A DNA stretch of 64,000 nucleotides, taken from positions 2,196,150-2,260,149 of the forward strand of contig NZ_AP019783.1 of the NCBI RefSeq assembly GCF_019670005.1. The letters run 5' to 3'. The position numbers and the translations under genes were made by a program. This DNA is from Methylomagnum ishizawai. Its GTDB lineage: Bacteria > Pseudomonadota > Gammaproteobacteria > Methylococcales > Methylococcaceae. Shown one piece after another: positions 55,025-63,024 of the stretch (positions are counted from its first letter, which is position 1; the number at the start of each line of letters is the position of its first letter). The notes under the pieces are model-generated. The model was not told the DNA's origin. It saw only the letters and a list, made by a program, of their open reading frames with translations, and did no database searches.

Positions 55025-57334
55025 TTAGCGTTGCACCGCGTACTCGCTGGAAATCGCGGCGAGGTACAGGGCGCCCAGGGCGCGGCTCTGGTTGTCGGGG
55101 GCGGTGTTGCCCAGGGCTACGAGAATGTTGCGGAGTTCGTTCGACATCTGGCCGAAGAACAGCGCCTGGTTGATCTTCTCGGCCAGGTTGGCGGAATTCC
55201 CCGCCACCGCCACGAAGGGCGACAGATCGAAGGCCAGCGAGCTACCCAATTGCCCGGTCAGGATTTGATAGATGAAATTGGCGCGTTGGATGGAAAGGCC
55301 CGGTCCGTAGATTTGGAATTCCGGCCCGGACATCCCCGGATGGCCCGGCAAGGGGGCCAGCGGCGAATAGAAGCTGAACACGGTGTTGGGCGACAGCACC
55401 AAATTCCCCAGGTTGCGGAACACATAGGCGTACATATTGGGATCGTTGAATTGCATCCCCAAGGCCCGGCCCAGGCCCACCACATGCAGCATCGGGTCTT
55501 TCAGGTGCCCGGCGTCCAGCGAGACCGGCTGGGTGGCTTCGCTGTCGGTGAGGATGGCGGTCAGCACCGCCCACAGGTCGCCGCGCACGCCTTGCCCGTT
55601 GTCCTGGAACACCTCGGCCACCCGCTGGATATAGCCGGGGCTGGGATTGCTGGTGACGAGGCTGCGGATCAAGCGGGTGGCGACGAAGGGCGCGGTATTG
55701 GGATGGTTGAACAGGTTGTCGATGACCGCTTCCAAATCCTGGGTGACGGTCTGCCCGGCGGGGATCACCGTGCCGTTGAGCAGGGTTTTGCTGCCGGTGT
55801 CGTGGTTGGCGGGGCGCGGTTCCATCAGGCCGACGAAATATTCCCAGTTGTTGTTTTGCGGGGTGTTGCCGGGGGCGGTGGGATAGGTCCAGCCGGTCAG
55901 GGCGCGGGCCACTTCGCGCAGGGTGTTCTGGTCGTAGGTCGGGATGGGCTGGCCCTGGCCGTCCAGTTTCAGGCTGCCGTCCGGGTTCAGTTGCTTCAGG
56001 CCGATGCTGAAGAGCTGCATCACCTCCCGCGCATAGTTCTCGTTGGGCGAGGTGCTGGCGCTGGCCTTCATGCTGTTGGCGAGGTCCAGGTATTTGCCCA
56101 TGGTGGGGCTCAGGGTCACATCGCGCAGCAGGGCGCGGTAATTGCCGAAAGCATGTTTCGATAACAGCCGCACCCAGGGGATCAGTTCTTCCCCATTGAC
56201 GTTCTTGTTGATCGAGACCACCAGGATTTGGCTGAGGGCGTAGATCATGCGCTGGCGCAGTTGGTCCGGGCCGTTCGCCATGTTGTAGAAGGTCTGGGTG
56301 ACCACCTCGTTGGCGTTGAGGCCGTCGGGGAGGGCGGTTTCCGGCAGGTTGGCCTGTTGCGCCATCCAGTATTTGAGCCCCTCGGCCTGTACGGTGGCGA
56401 CGCTGGCCGATGTCGGGCCGAAGCTGGCCTGGCCCAGGAAGCGCACGGCGTCGGCTTTGCTCGCCGGGATCATGCTGGCGGGCAGGGCGGGCGGTTGCGG
56501 CGCGGGCGAGGGGCTGGGGTTGGCCTCGGTGGCGGGCGTGCCGGAGCCGCCGCCGGAACCCGAGCCGCTGCCCGAACCCGAACCCGTGCCCGGATCGGAA
56601 CCGCCGCCCTGGGCCATTTGCCCGGTCGAGGTGATGGTGTAATGGCCGACCTCGTTCCACACGTCGTAGATCACCACGTCGATCTGGGTCTTGCCATCGC
56701 ACAGCCAGGCGTTGAAGGTGCCGCCGCTGCTGGCCGGGTTGCTGGAGATGTACAGCTTGAGATTGGGGTTGGCGGCGTCCTGGGCCGAGACCGTGGCCGT
56801 GACCGGGGCCGCGCAATTGGCCGGTTGCGGCAGGGTGTACTGGGTCACGTTGGGATCGAAGGCCGGGCTGAGACCGGCGATGTTAAGGCTGGTCAGCTTG
56901 CCGCTGACGGGGGGCACGGGCGGCGGCGGCGGGGCGGCATCGACTGCGGTGATGGTGTAGCGGCCTTTCTCCGCCCAATTCTGGTAAATGACGATCTCGG
57001 CCTTGCCGGTGGCGTTGCAGATATAGGCGTTGACGGTCTGGCCGTTCTTGGCCGGGTTGTTGGCGATGTAGAACTGGCTCTTGCTGTCCAGTCCTTGCGC
57101 CGTGGCGGTGATGGAAACGCCGCAGCTACCGGCCACCTTGGGCACGGTGTAATTCCTGACGTTGGGGTCGAAGGCCGGGCTGAGGTTGGGCACGGTCAAG
57201 GCGGTGAGCTTGCCGGTGGCGGCGGCGTGGGCGGTGCCGCCCAGCAGCAGGCCCAGGGCGGGTAACAGCGCCAGCGCGGCGCGGGGCCGGGCGGGGGTGC
57301 GCCGGGCCGGGTGGGTGGATGGTTGTTGTCGCAT
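55025..57334 (-). CDS. DUF1800 secreted protein with two N-terminal cadherin-like beta-sandwich domains
   Basis: The 769-residue protein has a signal peptide ending AHA. Two repeats of ~100 residues follow (LTVPNLSPAFDPNVRNYTVP and LNIAGLSPAFDPNVTQYTLP), matching the cadherin-like beta-sandwich family. A Gly/Ser/Pro linker (about 245-290) leads into the DUF1800 domain (about 295-765, with RFLGQASFGPTSASVATVQA and PNENYAREVMQLFSIGL). The function of DUF1800 is unknown. The start has AGGAG just upstream. It is transcribed with the DUF1501 gene. Confidence 0.92.
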   Translation of the reverse strand: MRQQPSTHPARRTPARPRAALALLPALGLLLGGTAHAAATGKLTALTVPNLSPAFDPNVRNYTVPKVAGSCGVSITATAQGLDSKSQFYIANNPAKNGQTVNAYICNATGKAEIVIYQNWAEKGRYTITAVDAAPPPPPVPPVSGKLTSLNIAGLSPAFDPNVTQYTLPQPANCAAPVTATVSAQDAANPNLKLYISSNPASSGGTFNAWLCDGKTQIDVVIYDVWNEVGHYTITSTGQMAQGGGSDPGTGSGSGSGSGSGGGSGTPATEANPSPSPAPQPPALPASMIPASKADAVRFLGQASFGPTSASVATVQAEGLKYWMAQQANLPETALPDGLNANEVVTQTFYNMANGPDQLRQRMIYALSQILVVSINKNVNGEELIPWVRLLSKHAFGNYRALLRDVTLSPTMGKYLDLANSMKASASTSPNENYAREVMQLFSIGLKQLNPDGSLKLDGQGQPIPTYDQNTLREVARALTGWTYPTAPGNTPQNNNWEYFVGLMEPRPANHDTGSKTLLNGTVIPAGQTVTQDLEAVIDNLFNHPNTAPFVATRLIRSLVTSNPSPGYIQRVAEVFQDNGQGVRGDLWAVLTAILTDSEATQPVSLDAGHLKDPMLHVVGLGRALGMQFNDPNMYAYVFRNLGNLVLSPNTVFSFYSPLAPLPGHPGMSGPEFQIYGPGLSIQRANFIYQILTGQLGSSLAFDLSPFVAVAGNSANLAEKINQALFFGQMSNELRNILVALGNTAPDNQSRALGALYLAAISSEYAVQR

Positions 57335-57500
57335 GGCTCCTCTCCTGAAGGATGGCGGGTCTGGATTCGCGCTCCGGGTGTCGCGGGGAAGCTGTACCGG
57401 AGTTGTGAATAATCCTAGCGAGGGGGAGGAGGGGTGGGCGGTGAATATTACCGATTTGCGGTGGGGATATTTCGTCTGGCTAGAACCGCCGGGGGACGGC

Positions 57501-57531
57501 GCTCATTCCCAAACGGAACTTGGGAATGAGC
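57501..57531. repeat. Perfect 12-bp hairpin (REP-like) downstream of the phytase-esterase-like gene
   Basis: GCTCATTCCCAA and TTGGGAATGAGC flank a 7-base loop. It lies 19 bases after the stop of the minus-strand gene at 57551 and upstream of the DUF1800 gene. No T-run follows the stem. It shares the TTGGGAAT arm with other hairpins in this window. Confidence 0.75.
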
Positions 57532-57550
57532 GGATTACGGGACGGGCGGA

Positions 57551-58903
57551 TTAGCCGCGGTCGCTCTTGTCGAGCGAGAAGGGCGCGACCGTCTGGGGCT
57601 GGTAGTTGGGCAGGTCGGCGTCTTCGAAGGTGAACACGAAGAACTTGTTGGGACCGGCCACGGCGTTCAGGAAGTCGTTGTCGTTGGCGATGAACAAGGT
57701 GTGCTTGGTCGCGCCGCCGATGTTGAGGTCGGGACCGAAGGCCACGCCTTCGATCTTTGCCGGGACTTGGTCGGCGGGGACGCCGTTGGCCCCGAGCAGG
57801 GACACCAAGTCCAGGAACGGGGTCTTGGCGACCAGGGTGGTGGTGGCGGTATTGAGGACGGGCTGGCCGGCAATATCGGTCGCGCCGGTGATATCGATCT
57901 TGTACAGCTTTTTCACCACCGCGCTGGAGCCATCGCCCAGGCCGGCCCCGTCGCGCTCGTCGACCAGGAATTCATGGTCGTTGATGGCGACGATTTCGCT
58001 GACGCCGCTGCCGTCGGTCAGCAGATAGGCGTATTCGTGGGTCGCTTCGGTTTCGGTGTCGATGGTGAAGATGCGCAGGTATTTCTTGGTGTCCTGCAAC
58101 AGGTTCTGCTGCATGATGCCGACCAGGGTCTTGCCGTCGGGGGTGATGGCCAGTCCTTCCATGCCTTTGTTGTCGATGCGGCCCACGGTGTTGTAGGGCT
58201 TTTCCTCGTTCTTGCCTATGCTGCTGGGCTTGGCGACCGCGTAGTAGCCGGGCAGGTTGTAGATATGCTGGCGACGACCGTTGCCGCGGCTGAATTTGTA
58301 GAGGTAGGGACCGTATTCGTCGCTGATATAGACGTATTTGCCATCGTTGGAGACGCGGATACCTTCGGGGTCGAAGCGGGCATCGGTGGGGGCGTTGCTC
58401 GGCTTGGAGCCGTTGAAATTATCCGAGCGTCCGGAAAAATAGAACTGGGTCGCGGTGTTCAGGGCCGGTGCGCCGCCGCTCGCGTACACCAGGGGCGCGG
58501 TGCTGGACAGCAGGGTCGTCACGCCCAGGGCGGGCGAGAGGATATAAGGCAGGGAACCCACGGTGCCGGCGGTGTAATCGGGGTTGGGGGCCAGGGATAG
58601 ATGGAAGGTCTGGAAGCGCGGGATATAGCTGGTGGTGTCGTCCACGTTGGCGTTGTAGGCCACGGCGTTGGGACCGCGGTCGGGCAGGGCCAGGAAGGTG
58701 TTGCCGCCCGCGTAGGCTAGGCCGGAGCCGATGCCGCCGAGGCGGTTGCCGGCCACGCCGTTTTCCAGCGGCGCGGCGGTGCGGGTGGAGAGGTCCTGGT
58801 AATTGCCGTCGATCTGGCCGATGGCGATCAGGTCGATCTGGGCCTGGGCGGCGCTGGCCGCGAACAGCAGCGGTAACACGCGGCAAAGCTGGGTTTTAAG
58901 CAT
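57551..58903 (-). CDS. Secreted phytase-esterase-like (PF13449-type) protein
   Basis: The 450-residue protein has a signal peptide (LCRVLPLLFAASAAQA). Its beta-propeller-like body has the signature of the esterase-like-activity-of-phytase family: GIGSGLAYAGGNTFLALPDR, FDPEGIRVSNDGKYVYISDEYGPYLYKF (in part), and NKGMEGLAITPDGKTLVGIM. Such proteins are assigned phosphoesterase-like roles, but substrates are rarely known. The start at 58903 gives a good signal peptide; an ATG at 58918 is also possible. It has no obvious operon partner. Confidence 0.82.
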   Translation of the reverse strand: MLKTQLCRVLPLLFAASAAQAQIDLIAIGQIDGNYQDLSTRTAAPLENGVAGNRLGGIGSGLAYAGGNTFLALPDRGPNAVAYNANVDDTTSYIPRFQTFHLSLAPNPDYTAGTVGSLPYILSPALGVTTLLSSTAPLVYASGGAPALNTATQFYFSGRSDNFNGSKPSNAPTDARFDPEGIRVSNDGKYVYISDEYGPYLYKFSRGNGRRQHIYNLPGYYAVAKPSSIGKNEEKPYNTVGRIDNKGMEGLAITPDGKTLVGIMQQNLLQDTKKYLRIFTIDTETEATHEYAYLLTDGSGVSEIVAINDHEFLVDERDGAGLGDGSSAVVKKLYKIDITGATDIAGQPVLNTATTTLVAKTPFLDLVSLLGANGVPADQVPAKIEGVAFGPDLNIGGATKHTLFIANDNDFLNAVAGPNKFFVFTFEDADLPNYQPQTVAPFSLDKSDRG

Positions 58904-59126
58904 CGTTACGGAGTCCATGAAGTTGGAGGGGGAAGGCGCTTCGGTCGCAATCGACAAAAGGCGTGGCATTCTGGCCGGTGCTTGTTACCGTGGCGTTAAA
59001 CTTGGGACCCGAGTCGAGCCTCCGGGCTCTGGCCTCCGGCCTCGAAAATGCCGGATACTGTGGATTTGGCGCGGTTCGGTCCTGTGGATACGGGCTGGTG
59101 CGGGGCATTAAAAGCGAGGTATTGCA

Positions 59127-59462
59127 ATGAAGATCATCGAACACGATTTCGGCAAGAAGGCGCGGCAGGTGGTGCGGGATTTCCGCGAACGCCTGTCCCT
59201 GGAGCCTTCGCACGAATCCAATATCCAGGCCAATCCCTTGCCCTATCTGGAACGGGCGGCGGAGCGGATTTTCCGGCTGGAAGAGGCTTTGTTCGAGGCG
59301 GTGAAAGCGGTCGCCCCGCCGGATGGGACCGCGCCTTGCGGGGAGACGGTCCAGGTGGACAAGGCCGAGTACCAGCGTTTGCTGCGTTGCCGCGACATCG
59401 TGGAGCAGGCGCTGGCCGAGTACGCCAGCGACGAGTCCCCGTCGCCGCCCGGACCCGCCTGA
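59127..59462 (+). CDS. Small hypothetical soluble protein
   Basis: The 111-residue protein is mostly helical (DFGKKARQVVRDFRERL, ERAAERIFRLEEALFEAVKA, KAEYQRLLRCRDIVEQALAEYA) with a Pro-rich C-terminus. There is no signal peptide or membrane segment. The ATG follows GAGG at seven bases, so it is probably a real gene. I do not recognise the family. Confidence 0.65.
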   Translation: MKIIEHDFGKKARQVVRDFRERLSLEPSHESNIQANPLPYLERAAERIFRLEEALFEAVKAVAPPDGTAPCGETVQVDKAEYQRLLRCRDIVEQALAEYASDESPSPPGPA

Positions 59463-59471
59463 CCCGCCTGG

Positions 59472-59498
59472 AAAAGGGCGGAGCCATCGGCCCCGCCC
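59472..59498 (-). terminator. Terminator between converging genes
   Basis: On the minus strand GGGCGG pairs with CCGCCC around an inner GCC/GGC pair, and the stem is followed by TTTT. It begins eight bases after the stop of the secreted protein gene at 59506-59886 and lies just downstream of the plus-strand gene ending at 59462. Confidence 0.65.
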
Positions 59499-59505
59499 CG
59501 GCCCG

Positions 59506-59886
59506 TCAAGGCTTCACCTCCACGAAACGGATCAACGATCCCCAGCAGCCTTCCTTGCTCTTGGCCTCGACCGCCACCCGCACCTTGCCCGGCTGGGCGA
59601 TGGGTTGGGGCAGGCTGGCCTTGATCTCGTAGTCGCCGTTGCGGCGTTTAGTGATGATGGGAGTGATTTTGCCGGTGCCGATTTCGATGCTGAGGGTGTC
59701 GATGTCGGTGTTGTCGGAAGCGATGAAGCCGAATTCGGACAGCGCGGCCACGGGGCCGCTGGGGTTGGCTTCCTGGAAGCTGGGCTCGGCGCAGGCCGAC
59801 CCGCCACCGCCACCGCCGCCATAAGCCCAAACCCCGCCGCCATAGAGCGCAGCCGCTAGCCATCCCGTCATGATGATCGTGCGCAT
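59506..59886 (-). CDS. Small secreted hypothetical protein
   Basis: The 126-residue protein starts MRTIIMTGWLAAALYGGGVWA, a signal peptide, then a seven-glycine stretch and a mature domain with two cysteines (SACAEPSFQ and KEGCWGSLIRF). The pattern LSIEIGTGKITPIITKRRNG suggests a small beta-sandwich. The start at 59886 is preceded by GAGGAGAA, an excellent ribosome-binding site, which rules out the longer frame. The family is unknown. Confidence 0.7.
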   Translation of the reverse strand: MRTIIMTGWLAAALYGGGVWAYGGGGGGGSACAEPSFQEANPSGPVAALSEFGFIASDNTDIDTLSIEIGTGKITPIITKRRNGDYEIKASLPQPIAQPGKVRVAVEAKSKEGCWGSLIRFVEVKP

Positions 59887-60029
59887 ATCGGTTCTCCTCG
59901 TTGGATGTTGTGGTGTCGTGACCGGGTGTTTGGACTCCAACAGAAGCCGGCTTATCCGTCAATCCCACGGTGGGGCGGGCCATGGCCTCGGGCTGGATCG
60001 GGTAGAATCCAGCCTAGGAGGATCAGCCC

Positions 60030-60383
60030 ATGCCCAAGCTCTCTGGACCCTTGGTTTTGCTGGCCGCGTTCGGCGGCTTCTTTCTTGCGTTGTTCCTGGT
60101 GTTCCAGGTGGTGGATAGCGAATTCTTCCGGGGCGATCCCGATCTCGGCGGTTCGGCGGTGGCGGTCAAGAACGCCAAGACCCTGGAGGCCCATGCCCGC
60201 TGCGCCGAAGCCGCCCACGCCGCCCATCCGCCCGCCGATTACACCGCCTGGGATTTGGGTTTCGACCGCTATCTGGTCAAGGTCGGGATGGGCGATGGCG
60301 CGGTCCGGCCCTATCTTTGCCGCGCCCTGAACCCCGGCGGGGCGGAAGAATGGACGGTGCAAAGCCTCGAATATCTCGATTGA
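60030..60383 (+). CDS. Single-pass membrane hypothetical protein upstream of gspA
   Basis: The 117-residue protein has one N-terminal membrane helix (VLLAAFGGFFLALFLVFQVV) and a soluble, probably periplasmic, remainder with two cysteines. AGGAGG lies nine bases before the ATG. It ends six bases before gspA and is likely co-transcribed with gspA-gspB. I do not recognise a family. Confidence 0.7.
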   Translation: MPKLSGPLVLLAAFGGFFLALFLVFQVVDSEFFRGDPDLGGSAVAVKNAKTLEAHARCAEAAHAAHPPADYTAWDLGFDRYLVKVGMGDGAVRPYLCRALNPGGAEEWTVQSLEYLD

Positions 60384-60389
60384 AGCCCG

Positions 60390-62096
60390 ATGTACACCCA
60401 GTTTTTCAAGTTCGCCGAACCGCCGTTCTCCATCGCGCCCAATCCGCGCTATCTCTACCTCAGCCCCCAACACAAGGAAGCCCTGGCCCATCTCCTGTAT
60501 GGCATCGGCGTCGGCGGCGGCTTCGTGGCCTTGACCGGCGAGGTCGGCACCGGCAAGACCACCCTGTGCCGTTGCCTGTTGGAGCAATTGCCGGAGGATG
60601 TGGATATCGCCTTGATCTTCAATCCCCGCTTGGATTCCAGGGAGTTGGTCGAGAGCCTGTGCGACGAACTGCATATCGCCCACCCCGCCGGGGCCAGCCT
60701 CAAGCCCTTGATCGACGCCCTGAACCGGCATTTGCTGGACGCCCACGCGAAGGGCCGCCGCACCATCGTCCTGATCGACGAGGCCCAGAACCTGAGTTTC
60801 GAGGTGTTGGAGCAAATCCGCCTGCTGACCAACCTGGAAACCCATCAGGCCAAGCTGCTGCAAATCATCCTGGTGGGCCAGCCGGAACTCGGGCAATTGT
60901 TGGAACGGCGGGATTTGCGCCAGTTGGCGCAAAGGATCACGGCGCGTTACCACCTCGATCCCTTGTCCCGCCCGGAAACCGCCGATTATGTGCGGCACCG
61001 CCTGGCGGTGGGCGGCACGGAGGAGGCTATCTTCACCCGCGCCGCGCTGGCCGAAATCCATCGCCGCAGCGAGGGCGTACCGCGCTTGATCAATGTGTTG
61101 TGCGACCGCGCTTTGCTGGGGGCGTACAGCCTGGGTCGGCGTAAAGTGGACCGGGGCATCGTCCGCAAATCGGCGCGGGAGTTGCGGGCGGAGCGGTCCC
61201 CGCCGCGCAGGCCGTGGACCGTCGCCGCCGGGGTGGCTTTAAGCTTGGGGATCGGGGCCGGGCTGGCGTATTTCCGGCCCGTGCCTGGGCCGGATTTCGA
61301 TGCTTGGCTCGGCGCGGCGCGGAAGACCGTCGTCGGCGAAGCGCCCAAGCCCTCCGCGGCGGCGGACCCTGCCCAAGCGCCGACCCAGCCTCCCGCTCCG
61401 CCGTCCCCAACCGCCAACGCCGCGCCCGCCACCCCGGTTCCAATCCCGGCCCCGGCCACCCAGCCGCCGGAGCCGCCCGCCGCCGTGCCGCTCGCCCAAG
61501 CCCTGGCCGATCCGGCGCCGACCCGTGCGGCGGCGTTCGCCCGCTTGTTCGCGCTCTGGCAACGGGAACCGCCCGCCGCCAGCGAAGACCCCTGTGCCTA
61601 CGCCGGGCAACACGGCCTGCGCTGCCTGCCCCTGCATGGGACGTGGTTCAAACTGCGGAGCTTCGACCATCCGGCGCTGTTGGAATTGGTCCTGCCCGGC
61701 GGCGGGCGCGGCTATGCCACCCTGACCGCCGTGGCCGATGGCCGGGTCGAACTGGATTGGGGCGCGGGCGTCCATGGCTACGCCCTGGCCGAATTGCTGC
61801 CGTTCTGGAAGGGCGATGCGGTCTTGCTCTGGCAACCGCCCTTGGGCGGGACCGCCACCCTGGTGCCCGGCGAGCGGACACCGGCGGTGCGTTGGGTCCG
61901 GGAGCGGTTGCGGCTGGCCGCGCCCGCGGGCGGGGAAGAAGAATTCGACGCCGATTTGAAGGCCCGCGTCGTCGCCTTCCAGACCGAACACGGCTTGGTG
62001 CCCGATGGCAAGGTGGGAACGCAGACCTTGATTTATCTGGAGGCGTTGGGTGGCGATCCGGCGGTTCCAAGGCTCGAAGCCGTTCCTCCCCATTGA
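60390..62096 (+). CDS. gspA: GspA/ExeA-type ATPase for type II secretion assembly
   Basis: The 568-residue protein has an AAA ATPase domain with Walker A GEVGTGKTTLCR (about residues 50-61) and Walker B TIVLIDEAQNL (about 125-135). A membrane helix lies near 275-292 and a Pro/Ala-rich periplasmic linker near 300-370. A domain resembling a degenerate C39 peptidase follows (about 395-480), and a C-terminal peptidoglycan-binding domain ends the protein (VAFQTEHGLVPDGKVGTQTL). GspA with GspB helps pass the secretin multimer through peptidoglycan. gspB follows 16 bases later. Confidence 0.9.
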   Translation: MYTQFFKFAEPPFSIAPNPRYLYLSPQHKEALAHLLYGIGVGGGFVALTGEVGTGKTTLCRCLLEQLPEDVDIALIFNPRLDSRELVESLCDELHIAHPAGASLKPLIDALNRHLLDAHAKGRRTIVLIDEAQNLSFEVLEQIRLLTNLETHQAKLLQIILVGQPELGQLLERRDLRQLAQRITARYHLDPLSRPETADYVRHRLAVGGTEEAIFTRAALAEIHRRSEGVPRLINVLCDRALLGAYSLGRRKVDRGIVRKSARELRAERSPPRRPWTVAAGVALSLGIGAGLAYFRPVPGPDFDAWLGAARKTVVGEAPKPSAAADPAQAPTQPPAPPSPTANAAPATPVPIPAPATQPPEPPAAVPLAQALADPAPTRAAAFARLFALWQREPPAASEDPCAYAGQHGLRCLPLHGTWFKLRSFDHPALLELVLPGGGRGYATLTAVADGRVELDWGAGVHGYALAELLPFWKGDAVLLWQPPLGGTATLVPGERTPAVRWVRERLRLAAPAGGEEEFDADLKARVVAFQTEHGLVPDGKVGTQTLIYLEALGGDPAVPRLEAVPPH

Positions 62097-62112
62097 AGTT
62101 GGAAGCGCATCC

Positions 62113-62958
62113 ATGTCCTATATCCTCGAAGCCCTACGCAAATCCGAACGCGACCGCCAAGCGGCCCAGACGCCCACTTTGCCGCATTTGCTCAACCAGC
62201 CGCCGCCGCGGCGTCCGCATTGGATGGGCTGGCTCTTGGCCGGGTTGTTGGTGGTGAACGGCCTGGGGCTGGCTTGGTTGGCCTTCCACGGTCGGAGCCA
62301 GCCGGATGCGCCCGTTGCCTTGCCACCGGCCCGGTCGGCTTCGCCCGCCATGCCCAAGGCATCCGCCGACGCCGCGCCCAAGGCCGTCGTCAGTTTGGAC
62401 CCGCCGCCCGCGCCCGCCGTCCCCCCGGCACCGGCCACCGTCCCGAAGCCCGCGCATCCATCCGCCGAAGCCAAAGTGCCCGCCAAACCCGCCGCCCATG
62501 TCGCCAAGCCGCATACGGCGAAACCGGCCAAGCCCGCGCCGCCCGCGGAGGAAGAAACTCCCGATCCGGCCTTGGCGGAAGACGGCGAGGAAGCGCCACC
62601 GCCGCCCATCCTGGCGGGGCCGAAGCCGCGCCCCGCCCTGCGTCCGCCGCCGCCCCGGCCCGCTTTGGAAGACCGGGGGGACGAGGCTGATGCACCCGCG
62701 TCCCAAGCGGAACGCCCGGCCCACGACCCGGTTCCCTGGCTCAGCGCCTTGCCGGGCGGATTCCGCCAGCGGTTGCCGCAATTCAAGATCAACATCTTCG
62801 CCTATTCCAGCCTGCCGGAAGAACGCTTCGCCATCATCGACATGCGTAAATACCGGGTGGGCGACCGCATTCCGGGCGATGCCCTGTTGCTGGATATCCG
62901 GGCCGATTGCCTGGTGCTGGAATGGGAAGGCCAAAAGTTCCGGTTTCCCCGCCCCTGA
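62113..62958 (+). CDS. gspB: GspB type II secretion assembly protein
   Basis: The 281-residue protein begins MSYILEALRKSERDRQ, the conserved GspB N-terminus. It has one membrane helix (about residues 38-60), a long Pro/Ala/Lys-rich periplasmic spacer and the C-terminal GspB domain (about 215-280, with INIFAYSSLPEERFAIIDMR and GDALLLDIRADCLVLEWEG). It works with GspA in secretin assembly. The other gsp structural genes are not in this window. Confidence 0.92.
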   Translation: MSYILEALRKSERDRQAAQTPTLPHLLNQPPPRRPHWMGWLLAGLLVVNGLGLAWLAFHGRSQPDAPVALPPARSASPAMPKASADAAPKAVVSLDPPPAPAVPPAPATVPKPAHPSAEAKVPAKPAAHVAKPHTAKPAKPAPPAEEETPDPALAEDGEEAPPPPILAGPKPRPALRPPPPRPALEDRGDEADAPASQAERPAHDPVPWLSALPGGFRQRLPQFKINIFAYSSLPEERFAIIDMRKYRVGDRIPGDALLLDIRADCLVLEWEGQKFRFPRP

Positions 62959-63024
62959 GCCGGGACGCCGTTTCCGGGTTTGTGCGAAAATTTTTCTATT
63001 GTTGTATTGACGAGGCGAATTTGG

